DNA of 64,000 nucleotides from Pseudomonadota bacterium (GCA_030145845.1 JAIXHJ010000005.1:124001-188000), one strand, 5' to 3'. Counted from the stretch's first letter, positions 29,875-39,280 are shown. Numbers and translations are program-made. The notes: generated from the letters alone by a model not told the origin.

Positions 29875-32800
29875 CTACCGCATCCTGCGCAGGTCCAGTG
29901 TATGCGGATAATCATCCGGCGATTCTTCCGGCGGCGGCGCCATGGGTTTCGCATCCGTATGCGGGAAAAATTCCCGCAGCGCATCCACTTCCGGGCGCGG
30001 GGCGTAAGGCCCCTGGGTATGCCCCAGCTCACTGAAACGGCTGATGCGACGGGCTTCGGCCTCAAACGCATTAACCGGGAAGGTATCGTAACTGCGCCCG
30101 CCCGGATGACTGACGGCATAGGTACAGCCACCAATGGAGCGGCCATTCCAGGTGTCGATCAGATCGAATACCAGCGGTGCATGAATATCAACGGTCGGAT
30201 GCAGTGCCGATGGTGGTGCCCAGGCTTTGTAGCGCACACCGGCCACGTACTCTCCCTTACGGCCGGTATTACGCAGCGGAATGCGGCGGCCGTTACAGGC
30301 CAGCACATAGCGCTCGCCAGCCATGCCGGTCACTTTCACCTGCAGACGCTCCACCGAGGAATCCACATAGCGGGCGGTGCCGAAACTGGACACCTCTTCC
30401 CCCAGCACGTTCCAGGGCTCAATCGCCCAGCGCAGTTCGATGCAGATATCATCCAGCTGCACCCGGCCGTAATGCGGGAAGCGGAATTCTTCAAACGGTG
30501 CCAGCCATTGCGGCCGGAAATCCAGACCATGATCCTGCAGATCCTGCGCCACGGCACAGACATCACGCCAGATATAGTGCGGCAGCATATAACGGTCATG
30601 CAGCTCAGTGCCCCAGCGCACCAGCGGCTTACGGTACGGTTCACGCCAGAAGCGGCTGACCAGGGAACGGATCAGCAGCGCCTGCACCAGCGACATGCGC
30701 GCGTGTGGCGGCATTTCGAAACCACGGAATTCCAGCAGACCGAGACGGCCGGTACTGGAACCCGGGGCAAACAGCTTGTCGATACAGAATTCCGCCCGGT
30801 GGGTATTACCGGTCACGTCGATCAGCAGGTTGCGCATGATGCGGTCAACCATCCACGGCTGCGGTACTTCACCCAGCGGCATCTGCTGGAAAGCAATTTC
30901 CAGTTCGTACAGGGATTCATCACGCGCTTCATCCACCCGCGGCGCCTGACTGGTCGGGCCGACAAAAGCACCGGAGAACAGATAAGACAGCGACGGGTGA
31001 TGCTGCCAGAAGGTGACAAAACTCTGCAGCACATCCGGCCGGCGCAGCAGCGGACTGTCGGCCGGGCTGGGGCCACCGAGGGTAATATGGTTACCGCCAC
31101 CGGTACCGGTATGGCGGCCGTCGAGCATGAATTTCTCGGCGCCGAGGCGGGATTCACGCGCCGCCTGATACAGCTCAGTGGTGTTGTCCACCAGCTCGCG
31201 CCAGCTGCCTGACGGATGAATATTCACCTCGATCACACCCGGGTCCGGCGTCACCAGCAGTTTTTTCATGCGCGTATCACGCGGTGGTTCGTAGCCTTCA
31301 ATCACCACCGGTGTTTTCAGCTCAGCGGCACAGGCTTCCACGGCGGCCAGCAACTGCACATAGCTTTCCAGATACGGCAGCGGTGGCATAAAGATATGAA
31401 TCTTACCGCCCCGGGCTTCCACACACAGCGCTGTTTTCACCACCTCCTGCCATACCGTCTGCGGATCATTTTTGCCCGCTTTCTGCGGCGACTGTTTTTC
31501 CGCCACTGCCGGCGCCGGCCGGCTGTGCAGCAGCTGATCATGACTGGCCAGCGGCTGATGGTCAGCAAACGGATCCAACTCCTGTGGCAACTGCACTTTT
31601 TCCGACCACGGCAGACTGTCCAGCGGCAAACGCAGGCCCACCGGCGAGTCGCCCGGAATCAGGGTCAGACGGCCACGGCGGAATTCCCAGATACTGGAGC
31701 TCCAGTTCTGGCCATAAAAATTCCAGTTCAATGGCAGCACAAAACCGGAGGGCGTATCCAACCCCTGTTCCAGCACCCGCGCCAGGCGGCGGCGCGCCAG
31801 GCTGTCTTTGGCGCCGGCGATTTCAGAATCCAGGTTCACCGGCAGATTCTGTTCCTGCAGCAGATAATGCAGGCCATCTTCATAAGCAGGCTGGGCATAA
31901 CCGCCGTCCAGCCCCAGACGGCCGCACAGTAACCGGGAAAAGGCTTCAGCTTCCTTCACTGAATGGCCGTAATCCTTATCCACCCGTGCCAGCAGCTGCG
32001 GGTTATCCCACAGCGGTTCGCCGTCGGTACGCCAGAACAGTCCCAGCGCCCAGCGCGGTACTTCTTCGCCCGGATACCATTTGCCCTGCCCGTAATGCAG
32101 CAGGCCTTTCGGCGCGAAATGATCACGCAGTTTCAGCAGCAGGGTTTTCGCCAGCGCCAGCTTTGCCTTGCCCAGCGCTTCGGTGTTCCACTGCGCCGAT
32201 TCCATATCATCGACCGACACAAACGTCGGTTCACCACCCATGGTCAGACGCACATCATCGGCCAGCAGACGGCGGTCCACTTCGTCACCGAGCAGCAGGA
32301 TATCGGCCCAGTCAGCGTCACTGTAGGGTTTGGTGACCCGCGGGTCTTCGTGCACCCGGGTAACGGTATTGCTGAAGTCGAATTCCACCTCGCATTTGTC
32401 GGTAAAGCCCTGAATCGGTGAGGCAGATACCGGGTCCGGGGTACAGGCCAGTGGAATATGGCCTTCGCCGGCAAACAGACCGGAGGTCGGATCCAGCCCG
32501 ACCCAACCGGCACCCGGCAGGAAGACTTCACACCAGGCGTGCAGATCGGTGAAATCCGCTTCCGGACCCGATGGTCCGTCGAGCGATTTCTCATCCGCCG
32601 TCAGCTGCACCAGATAACCGGAGGCAAAGCGCGCGGCCAGTCCACAGTGGCGCAGCAACTGTACCAGCAGCCAGGCACTGTCACGGCAGGAGCCTTTGGC
32701 CAGCGTCAGGGTTTCCTCCGGGGTCTGCACCCCAGGTTCCAGCCGTACCAGATATTCGACGTGCTGCTGTACGGTCTGATTCAGCGCGACCAGAAAATCG

Positions 32801-33225
32801 ATGCTGCGCTTTTTCTCCTGCGGAATACTGTCAAACAGCTTCTGAAATTCCGGCCCTTCGGCGCTGCATTCCAGATACTGTTCCAGCTCTTTTTTCAGCT
32901 GTTTATCGTATGTAAACGGAAACTCTTCGGCATATTCTTCAAGGAAAAAGTCGAACGGGTTAATCACCGTCATATCGGCGATGACTTCCACCTCGACCGA
33001 AAACTTTTTCGTTTTCTCCGGAAACACCACCCGCGCCAGAAAGTTGCCGAAGGCATCCTGCTGCCAGTTAATAAAGTGCTCCTGCGGCTCAATTTTCAGA
33101 CTGTAGCTGTGAATCGGCGTACGGCTGTGTGGCGCCGGCCGCAGACGGATCACATGCGGTGACAGGTTCACCGGCCGGTCGAATGAATAATAGGTGTTGT
33201 GCTGAATGGCGACTCTGATGGTCAT
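29875..33225 (-). CDS. Large transglutaminase-like protein (DUF2126 family)
   Basis: This 1116-residue protein has an N-terminal transglutaminase-like part with the triad Cys180 (KGSCRDSAWLLVQ), His229 (TDLHAWCEVFLPG) and Asp245 (GLDPTSG). A long DUF2126 region follows with LTMGGEPTFVSVDDMESAQW, HTGTGGGNHITLGG and SPLLRRPDVLQSF. No signal peptide is visible. It overlaps the alpha-E gene upstream by 4 bases. The family is regularly found with alpha-E and ATP-grasp genes and has been proposed to act in peptide synthesis or modification; no product is known here. Confidence 0.9.
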   Translation of the reverse strand: MTIRVAIQHNTYYSFDRPVNLSPHVIRLRPAPHSRTPIHSYSLKIEPQEHFINWQQDAFGNFLARVVFPEKTKKFSVEVEVIADMTVINPFDFFLEEYAEEFPFTYDKQLKKELEQYLECSAEGPEFQKLFDSIPQEKKRSIDFLVALNQTVQQHVEYLVRLEPGVQTPEETLTLAKGSCRDSAWLLVQLLRHCGLAARFASGYLVQLTADEKSLDGPSGPEADFTDLHAWCEVFLPGAGWVGLDPTSGLFAGEGHIPLACTPDPVSASPIQGFTDKCEVEFDFSNTVTRVHEDPRVTKPYSDADWADILLLGDEVDRRLLADDVRLTMGGEPTFVSVDDMESAQWNTEALGKAKLALAKTLLLKLRDHFAPKGLLHYGQGKWYPGEEVPRWALGLFWRTDGEPLWDNPQLLARVDKDYGHSVKEAEAFSRLLCGRLGLDGGYAQPAYEDGLHYLLQEQNLPVNLDSEIAGAKDSLARRRLARVLEQGLDTPSGFVLPLNWNFYGQNWSSSIWEFRRGRLTLIPGDSPVGLRLPLDSLPWSEKVQLPQELDPFADHQPLASHDQLLHSRPAPAVAEKQSPQKAGKNDPQTVWQEVVKTALCVEARGGKIHIFMPPLPYLESYVQLLAAVEACAAELKTPVVIEGYEPPRDTRMKKLLVTPDPGVIEVNIHPSGSWRELVDNTTELYQAARESRLGAEKFMLDGRHTGTGGGNHITLGGPSPADSPLLRRPDVLQSFVTFWQHHPSLSYLFSGAFVGPTSQAPRVDEARDESLYELEIAFQQMPLGEVPQPWMVDRIMRNLLIDVTGNTHRAEFCIDKLFAPGSSTGRLGLLEFRGFEMPPHARMSLVQALLIRSLVSRFWREPYRKPLVRWGTELHDRYMLPHYIWRDVCAVAQDLQDHGLDFRPQWLAPFEEFRFPHYGRVQLDDICIELRWAIEPWNVLGEEVSSFGTARYVDSSVERLQVKVTGMAGERYVLACNGRRIPLRNTGRKGEYVAGVRYKAWAPPSALHPTVDIHAPLVFDLIDTWNGRSIGGCTYAVSHPGGRSYDTFPVNAFEAEARRISRFSELGHTQGPYAPRPEVDALREFFPHTDAKPMAPPPEESPDDYPHTLDLRRMR

Positions 33226-34160
33226 ACAGACTCCGACATAAACCAGGTGGTTCCGATCACGCTGTGCAGATCACCCAGCGCCAGCTGCAGGCTGTTCAGG
33301 GTGTCACGGAACTCTTCCCCGGGCTCATCCGTTTCTGAGCAGCCCGGCAGTTCCTTCTGCATTCCTTTGAGGAAGTTCAGCACATCTTTGTTACGTGGCA
33401 GTTTCGTCACCACGTCACTCATGGTCGACAGACAGAAACTCAGCGTACGCGGGAAACATTCATCACCGATCAGATAACTGGCCACCAGATGGCCTTTCAC
33501 CGATGAACGTGCCGCGCGGCGGTAGGGCTGTTCGGCATTCAGTGAGCGCAGCACGTTGCCCCAGATAATCTGCCGGGCGTTGACGGCGAAATCATCGTCT
33601 TCCACTTCCATCAGCGTCGCCACACCGGCATCCAGATTACGGGTGGTCATATCTGCCCGCTCCAGATTCTGCCCCAGCAGCAGCATATCCCAGGCGCTGT
33701 CGCGCGGCATGCTGACAAACCACAGGCCGATAATCTGCTGACAGGCCTTGATCACGCTGTCGAGAAACTCATGGCGGTTGCGGCGGCTGATGCCCTGATT
33801 GAGGTTTTCCTGCACGAACAGCGTCAGCTCGTTCACCATTTCCCAGGTTTCCGGCGGAATCACATCCCGGGTGGTACGGATATTTTCCCGCAACGCTTTC
33901 AGTGAACACACCAGCGACGAGGGATTGGAATCATCACCGAGCAGGAATTTCACCACATTGCGTTCATCACGCACGGAGTAGCGCTCGTTAAAGTCGGCTT
34001 CCAGGCTGTTGATCACGATCAGGTTGTACCAGCTGAGATCCACCTGCCGCGGCAGGTCGAACAACAGCTTGTCATAAATGGTCAGCAGGCGGGCTGTGCT
34101 TTCCGCACGTTCCAGATAACGCGCCGCCCAGTAAATACGTTCAGCAACTTTGGACAGCAT
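33222..34160 (-). CDS. Alpha-E domain protein (DUF403)
   Basis: This 312-residue all-helical protein begins with the family hallmark MLSKVAERIYWAARYLERAE and contains NLERADMTTRNLDAGV. The alpha-E domain has no known catalytic residues and is thought to help the partner ATP-grasp enzyme. It overlaps both neighbours (1 and 4 bases), so it is translated together with the ATP-grasp protein and the DUF2126 protein. Confidence 0.92.
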   Translation of the reverse strand: MLSKVAERIYWAARYLERAESTARLLTIYDKLLFDLPRQVDLSWYNLIVINSLEADFNERYSVRDERNVVKFLLGDDSNPSSLVCSLKALRENIRTTRDVIPPETWEMVNELTLFVQENLNQGISRRNRHEFLDSVIKACQQIIGLWFVSMPRDSAWDMLLLGQNLERADMTTRNLDAGVATLMEVEDDDFAVNARQIIWGNVLRSLNAEQPYRRAARSSVKGHLVASYLIGDECFPRTLSFCLSTMSDVVTKLPRNKDVLNFLKGMQKELPGCSETDEPGEEFRDTLNSLQLALGDLHSVIGTTWFMSESV

Positions 34161-35656
34161 TATTTACCCTCCCCTTTGGCCGCTTTTTTCTTTGCCGCTT
34201 TGGTTACCGGGCCATCAACGATCCAGGTATCCTTACTGCCGCCGCCCTGTGATGAATTCACCACCAGCGATCCTTTTTTCATCGCCACCCGGGTCAGACC
34301 ACCGGTGGTCACATAACTGTCACGTCCCTGCAATACAAACGGCCGCAGATCGAGATGGCGCGGCTCAATTTTATTTTTTCCCACCAGCGTCGGCGCGGTG
34401 GACAATGCCAGTGTCGGCTGAGCAATATAATTACGCGGATTGGCCTTAATTAATTCGGCAAAGGTCTCACGCTCTTTTTTGGTCGAATGCGGGCCGATCA
34501 GCATGCCGTATCCGCCGGATTCATTGGCGGGTTTCACCACCAGTTTATCGAGGTTGGCGAGGACATATTCACGCTGTTCATCGTCATAGCAGAGGAAGGT
34601 TTCCACGTTGGGAATCAGCGGCTCTTCACCGAGATAATAGCGGATGATCTCAGGCACATAGGCATACACGACCTTATCGTCAGCCACACCGGCACCCGGA
34701 GCATTGGCCAGTGCCACATTGCCGGCTTTCCAGGCGCGCATCAGGCCGGGAACCCCCAGCACCGAGTCTTTCTCGAACACTTCCGGATCAAGGAACAGAT
34801 CGTCGATACGGCGGTAAATCACATCCACACGTTCGAGGCCGGCGATGGTTTTCATATACACACAATCGTCGTCTTTAACGATCAGGTCGCTGCCCTCAAT
34901 CAGCTCAGCACCCATCCGCTGTGCCAGGAAAGCGTGCTCAAAATAGGCCGAGTTATAAATACCCGGGGTCAGCACCACCACCACAGGTTTGGCTACCCGG
35001 CGCGGTGACAATGACGCCAGGGTATCAAACAGGTGCTCCGGATAATCCCCCACCGGGGCAATGTTCACTTTCTCAAACACTTCCGGAATCACACGTTTCA
35101 TGATGGAGCGGTTTTCCAGCATGTAGGAAACCCCGGACGGCACCCGCAGGTTATCTTCCAGTACATAAAACTGGCCGTCTTTGTCGCGCACCAGGTCGGT
35201 ACCACAGATATGTGCCCAGACACCAAAACGGGGACTGACCCCTTCGCATTCCGGACGGTAATTTTTTGATTGTTTCAGGACAAATTCCGGGATGATGCCA
35301 TCGCGGATAATTTTCTGATCGTGGTACAGATCATCAATAAACATATTCAGCGCTTTCAGGCGCTGTTTGAGACCGGCGGCGGTTTTTTCCCACTGACTGC
35401 TTGAAATAACACGGGGCACCAGATCGAAAGGCCAGGCGCGGTCAATATTGCCGCCTTCGGTGTATACGGTAAAGGAAACACCCATTTCCTTGATCGTCGA
35501 TTCCGTTGCCATTTTGCGGGACTGAATATCGTCTTCCGACAGGGTACTCAGATAACTGACAAGTCGTTTGGCTGGCTGGCGCGGGTTGCCCGGGCTGCTG
35601 AACAGTTCATCATAAAATTCCCCTTCCGGGGCGTATTCCTTCCACTCGATAGACAT
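34160..35656 (-). CDS. Circularly permuted ATP-grasp protein, first gene of the operon
   Basis: This 498-residue CP-ATP-grasp type protein probably forms an amide or peptide bond with ATP. Typical segments are YNSAYFEHAFLAQRMGAELI, MKTIAGLERVDVIYRRIDD, VVKPANESGGYGMLIGP and GGGSKDTWIVDG near the C-terminus. The ATG at 35656 is preceded by GAGAGGAG, while an upstream in-frame start lacks a site. It leads the five-gene operon; an inverted repeat with NtrC-like half-sites lies about 70-120 bases upstream. Confidence 0.9.
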   Translation of the reverse strand: MSIEWKEYAPEGEFYDELFSSPGNPRQPAKRLVSYLSTLSEDDIQSRKMATESTIKEMGVSFTVYTEGGNIDRAWPFDLVPRVISSSQWEKTAAGLKQRLKALNMFIDDLYHDQKIIRDGIIPEFVLKQSKNYRPECEGVSPRFGVWAHICGTDLVRDKDGQFYVLEDNLRVPSGVSYMLENRSIMKRVIPEVFEKVNIAPVGDYPEHLFDTLASLSPRRVAKPVVVVLTPGIYNSAYFEHAFLAQRMGAELIEGSDLIVKDDDCVYMKTIAGLERVDVIYRRIDDLFLDPEVFEKDSVLGVPGLMRAWKAGNVALANAPGAGVADDKVVYAYVPEIIRYYLGEEPLIPNVETFLCYDDEQREYVLANLDKLVVKPANESGGYGMLIGPHSTKKERETFAELIKANPRNYIAQPTLALSTAPTLVGKNKIEPRHLDLRPFVLQGRDSYVTTGGLTRVAMKKGSLVVNSSQGGGSKDTWIVDGPVTKAAKKKAAKGEGK

Positions 35657-35723
35657 ACCGCTCCTCTCTGTCCTGGCGGACACTCTGGATTACTCTCTGT
35701 TGACGGAGAGCACAGTTACAGCC

Positions 35724-35774
35724 CCTTTTTGGTGCGTACGCTTCCGGATCGCTCAGGCGACCGCACCAAAAAGG
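35724..35774. promoter_or_regulatory. 13-bp inverted repeat with NtrC-like half-sites upstream of the ATP-grasp operon
   Basis: CCTTTTTGGTGCG (35724-35736) and CGCACCAAAAAGG (35762-35774) are perfect complements across 25 bases. Each arm resembles one NtrC site of the form GCACC-N5-GGTGC: on the minus strand one reads GCACC-AAAAA-GGGGC. The roughly 290-base divergent gap to the photolyase gene holds this element and a photolyase -10 box. Repressor operator or hairpin are alternatives. Confidence 0.45.
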
Positions 35775-35906
35775 ACACACTCAGAACACTTTCAGCGCAT
35801 TACATAGTTTGCACAATCGTTTTTTGCTCTGACGCTCAGCAAAGCTTACAAAAAAGGTGCCACAAAGCAGCGCACAGTAGTGGTTTATGCTTCAGCTGAA
35901 AGTTGC

Positions 35907-35912
35907 TATACA
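35907..35912 (+). promoter_or_regulatory. Extended -10 element of the photolyase gene
   Basis: TGC-TATACA matches an extended -10 box. A start near 35919 would exclude the in-frame ATG at 35912 and supports the ATG at 35945. Confidence 0.4.
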
Positions 35913-35944
35913 TGACTTATACAAACCTCATCAGAATCCATTCC

Positions 35945-37510
35945 ATGAGCAGATGCGGACTGATACTCGGCGATCAGCTGAGCGGTGACCTGGCAACCCT
36001 GCGGGTACTCGACCCGGCCAGCGACGTTATTATCATGGCGGAAGTCGCCGATGAAGCCGGCTACGTGAAGCATCACGTGCAGAAAATCGCACTGTTTTTT
36101 TCCGCGATGCGCCACTTTGCCGGCGAGCTGCGTAACGCCGGCTGGCGGGTGATTTATCACCAATATGATGCAGCATCGCCGCTGCGCAGCCTGTTGTCTG
36201 TGGTACAGCATACGCTCAGTCACTCGCCCTGTGACAGTCTGATTGTGACGCAATGCGGGGAATACCGCTTACAGTCTGACATCGATCAGCACTGGCAGCA
36301 GACGCTTGGTATCCCCGTCACTGTGTATGAAGATGACCGCTTCCTGTGCAGCCTGGCCGAATTCCGCAACTGGGCTACTGACCGCCGGCAGCTGCGGATG
36401 GAATATTTCTACCGCCGGATGCGCCGCCACACCGGCCTGCTGATGGAAGACGATCAGCCCTGCGGCGGCCGCTGGAATTTCGACAGCGACAACCGCGCCG
36501 CCTACCGCGGTGAAGTCCCGCTGCCACCACCTCTGACTTTCTCCCGGGACGACACCGACCGTACCGTACTGCAACTCGTCGAACAGCAGATGACAGATCA
36601 CCCCGGCCAGCTGCAGCCCTTCCGCTGGCCGACCACCCGCGCGCAGGCCCTGCAGGCGCTGGAGCATTTTATTCAGCATTCACTGCCGCATTTCGGCCGC
36701 TATCAGGACGCCATGCTCAGCAGCCAGCCATCACTCACCGACGACAGCAGCTGGCAGACCGATGTGCTGTTTCACAGTCTGCTGTCCCCGGCCATCAACC
36801 TGGGTCTGCTGTCGCCACGGGAAGTCTGCCATGCCGCTCAGCAGGCCTGGTACCGCGGTCACGCGCCGTTGAATGCAGTGGAAGGATTTATCCGTCAGAT
36901 CATTGGCTGGCGTGAATATGTGCGCGGCATTTACTGGCTTATGATGCCGGACTACGCCGCGGCTGACCGTCAGAATAATCAGCGTGACCTGCCCGCCTGC
37001 TACTGGAACGCGGAAACGGATATGCGCTGCATGCAGGAATGCCTGCGCGCCACGTTCAGCAATGCCTGGGCACATCATATCCAGCGGCTGATGGTCACTG
37101 GCAATTTCGCCCTGCTGGCCGGCGTGCGCCCGGCCGCCATCTGTGACTGGTATCTGGCCGTGTATGCCGACGCCATCGACTGGGTTGAACTGCCCAACAC
37201 GCTGGGCATGGTGATGCATGCCGATGGCGGTCTGCTCGGCAGTAAGCCTTATGCTGCCTCCGGTAAATACATTGACCGTCAATCCGACTACTGCCGCAGT
37301 TGCCGCTATCAGGTGAAAACCGCAGAGCAGCCGGACAGCTGTCCGTTCAACAGTCTTTACTGGCATTTTCTTCACCGTCACCGGGCACAGTTTGCCGGTA
37401 ACCCGCGTATGACCATGATGTACCGCAGCTTCGATCGTATGAGCGCCGACAAGCAACAGGCCATCCTGGCCCGGGCGGAATACTGCCTGCAGCATCTGGA
37501 CACGCTCTGA
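35945..37510 (+). CDS. Iron-sulfur cryptochrome/photolyase-family protein (FeS-BCP, (6-4) photolyase-like)
   Basis: This 521-residue flavoprotein belongs to the deoxyribodipyrimidine photolyase-related group, whose members repair (6-4) UV lesions or act as light receptors. The N-terminus MSRCGLILGDQLS is typical of the group, as are MAEVADEAGYVKHHVQKIALF, GWREYVRGIYW and NTLGMVMHADGG. Cysteines in the C-terminal half (including CDWYLAVY and CRSCRYQ...CPFN) suit the [4Fe-4S] cluster of this group. Repair or signalling role cannot be told apart from sequence. It is divergent from the ATP-grasp operon. Confidence 0.92.
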   Translation: MSRCGLILGDQLSGDLATLRVLDPASDVIIMAEVADEAGYVKHHVQKIALFFSAMRHFAGELRNAGWRVIYHQYDAASPLRSLLSVVQHTLSHSPCDSLIVTQCGEYRLQSDIDQHWQQTLGIPVTVYEDDRFLCSLAEFRNWATDRRQLRMEYFYRRMRRHTGLLMEDDQPCGGRWNFDSDNRAAYRGEVPLPPPLTFSRDDTDRTVLQLVEQQMTDHPGQLQPFRWPTTRAQALQALEHFIQHSLPHFGRYQDAMLSSQPSLTDDSSWQTDVLFHSLLSPAINLGLLSPREVCHAAQQAWYRGHAPLNAVEGFIRQIIGWREYVRGIYWLMMPDYAAADRQNNQRDLPACYWNAETDMRCMQECLRATFSNAWAHHIQRLMVTGNFALLAGVRPAAICDWYLAVYADAIDWVELPNTLGMVMHADGGLLGSKPYAASGKYIDRQSDYCRSCRYQVKTAEQPDSCPFNSLYWHFLHRHRAQFAGNPRMTMMYRSFDRMSADKQQAILARAEYCLQHLDTL

Positions 37511-37552
37511 ACCGCTGTGCAGTCAATCAATAGCAATAGCCATCTTCTTTTA

Positions 37553-37573
37553 ATTTTATGAATTTAATAAAAT
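37553..37573. repeat. AT-rich palindrome before the ZIP transporter gene
   Basis: ATTTTAT and ATAAAAT flank a 7-base centre about 90 bases before the start codon. It may be an operator for a metal regulator or simply promoter-region A+T richness. Confidence 0.25.
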
Positions 37574-37661
37574 AGAAAAATAAGCAGATTCCGCTATTCT
37601 GACTTTGTAACCGGCTAAAACCGCTGACCCGTGGCAGGACAGTCATCTTTTGTGAGGCATT

Positions 37662-38600
37662 ATGGACACCATTCAACCACCACCGTCTTCCCGTTCCGGC
37701 TGGGCTGATATCTTCTATCAGCACGCCCGCGAACATCCTTATATCGCCGGTGGTCTGGCCGCCTCACTGGCGGCTGTGGTTCTGCTGCTGATTCAGAGCA
37801 TTATCCAGATCAGCAGCAGCGAAAGCAGTCTGTTCAGCCGCTATGCCCTGCTCGGCGGTACCGCAGGCTTTGTCGCCACCGCCATCGGAGCAGCCCCGGC
37901 CCTGATGTTGCGCGGTATCCGCCAGTCGACCGAAGATGCCATGCTCGGCTTTGCCGCCGGGATGATGCTGGCAGCAGCAGCGTTTTCCCTGATTCTGCCC
38001 GGGGTCGAAGCCGGTACCGAGCTGACCGGCAGTGCCGCCAGTGGTGGCATGCTGGTGGTGATCGGCCTGTTTCTGGGCGCCGCCCTGATGCTCGGACTGG
38101 ATGAGTTCACCCCGCACGAACACGAGAAAACCGGCCCCTGTGGTCCCGGTTATGAGCGCTGCAGCAAAGCCTGGCTGTTTGTCTTTGCCATTGCCCTGCA
38201 CAACCTGCCGGAAGGCATGGCAGTCGGTGTCAGCTTTGCGCAGGGCGATCTCAGTGTCGGTCTGCCACTGGCGACCGCCATTGCCCTGCAGGACATTCCG
38301 GAAGGGCTGGCCGTGGCACTGACCCTGCGTGCAGTGGGTTTCAAGCCATTATTTGCCGTACTGGTTGCCGCCGGCAGTGGTCTGCTGGAGCCGGTCGGAG
38401 CCCTGCTCGGTGTCGGCCTGGCCGGTGGTCTGATGCTGGCTTACCCGGTTGGTCTGGGACTGGCTGCCGGTGCCATGCTGTTTGTGGTGTCCCACGAAGT
38501 GATTCCGGAAACCCACCGCAACGGCCATCAGACGGTGGCCACACTGGGTCTGATGGTGGGCTTTGCCCTGATGATGGTACTGGACACCACACTGGGCTGA
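37662..38600 (+). CDS. ZIP family divalent metal transporter
   Basis: This 312-residue inner-membrane transporter of the ZIP (ZupT/GufA) family imports zinc or other divalent metals. About eight hydrophobic segments are seen. The metal-binding signatures are HNLPEGMAVG in TM4 and QDIPEGLAV in TM5, with SHEVIPETHR later. An N-terminal extension of about 35 residues precedes the first helix. The loop before TM4 holds HEHEKTGPCGPGYERC, with possible metal ligands. The exact metal is not known. Confidence 0.9.
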   Translation: MDTIQPPPSSRSGWADIFYQHAREHPYIAGGLAASLAAVVLLLIQSIIQISSSESSLFSRYALLGGTAGFVATAIGAAPALMLRGIRQSTEDAMLGFAAGMMLAAAAFSLILPGVEAGTELTGSAASGGMLVVIGLFLGAALMLGLDEFTPHEHEKTGPCGPGYERCSKAWLFVFAIALHNLPEGMAVGVSFAQGDLSVGLPLATAIALQDIPEGLAVALTLRAVGFKPLFAVLVAAGSGLLEPVGALLGVGLAGGLMLAYPVGLGLAAGAMLFVVSHEVIPETHRNGHQTVATLGLMVGFALMMVLDTTLG

Positions 38601-38691
38601 GCATCGGGAACCCCGTCCTGTTCCCATTGTCGACAAAAGAACGGCCACTGAATGATCGCAACATGATCTGAAACAATGGCAGACATAAAAC

Positions 38692-38710
38692 AGAGGTAAT
38701 AATCATTATC
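38692..38710 (+). promoter_or_regulatory. Fur box upstream of dps
   Basis: The sequence ending AATCATTATC matches about 13 of 19 positions of the E. coli Fur consensus, with a perfect right half. It lies about 55 bases before dps, just before a TATTAT -10-like box, so Fur would cover the promoter. Confidence 0.65.
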
Positions 38711-38764
38711 AAAAGGAGTGCTATTATCTCTGTTCATTAACAGGTACGACCTGAGGAGGCGAAC

Positions 38765-39238
38765 ATGAAAGTTAATATTGGTATCAGCGATGAACACCGT
38801 CAGGGGATTTCAGAAGGTCTGAGCCGCCTGCTGGCGGATACTTATACCCTGTATCTGACCACCCATAACTTCCACTGGAACGTTACCGGCCGGATGTTCA
38901 ACAGTCTGCACGCAATGTTCATGACACAGTACACAGAGCTGTGGAATGCCGTGGACCCGATTGCCGAACGTATCCGTTCCCTCGGTCATGTGGCACCCGG
39001 CTCCTACGCGCAGTTTTCTGAACTGACCAGCCTGCCGGATGCACCGAGAGTACCGCCCAAGGCGATGGATATGGTGCGTATTCTGGCTGACGGGCATGAA
39101 GCAACGGCGCGCACTGCGCGCAGTCTGTACAAACTGGTGGAAGAAGCCGGCGATGAACCCAGCGCCGACCTGCTTACCCAGCGTCTGACTGTCCATGAGC
39201 AGACGGCCTGGATGCTGCGCTCTCTGCTGGAAGACTGA
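38765..39238 (+). CDS. dps: Dps-family ferritin-like DNA-protection protein
   Basis: Dps dodecamers oxidise and store iron and protect DNA in stress. The 157 residues contain the ferroxidase signature [19 protein letters not shown], then [20 protein letters not shown] and the C-terminal [14 protein letters not shown]. Length is typical. A clear AGGAGG precedes the ATG. The upstream Fur box implies that it is made when iron status changes. Confidence 0.94.
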   Translation: MKVNIGISDEHRQGISEGLSRLLADTYTLYLTTHNFHWNVTGRMFNSLHAMFMTQYTELWNAVDPIAERIRSLGHVAPGSYAQFSELTSLPDAPRVPPKAMDMVRILADGHEATARTARSLYKLVEEAGDEPSADLLTQRLTVHEQTAWMLRSLLED

Positions 39239-39248
39239 AACTGCAGGC

Positions 39249-39280
39249 ATAAAAAAACCGGCTGAGGCCGGTTTTTTTAT
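39249..39280. terminator. Bidirectional terminator between dps and the thioredoxin-like gene
   Basis: ACCGGC and GCCGGT pair between an A7 and a T7 run. The left flank GCATAAAAAAACCG is shared with the terminators at 666 and 6801. Confidence 0.9.

Noticed and set aside
29902-31212. 436-residue plus-strand frame opposite the DUF2126 gene
   Set aside because: It is the antisense of a well-supported protein with an intact catalytic triad; Arg/Gln/His-rich composition indicates a shadow frame.
35657-35730. Sigma-54 promoter (GG-N10-GC) before the ATP-grasp operon
   Set aside because: Only the invariant GG and GC fit; most other consensus positions differ, and such a pair is expected by chance in a region of this size.
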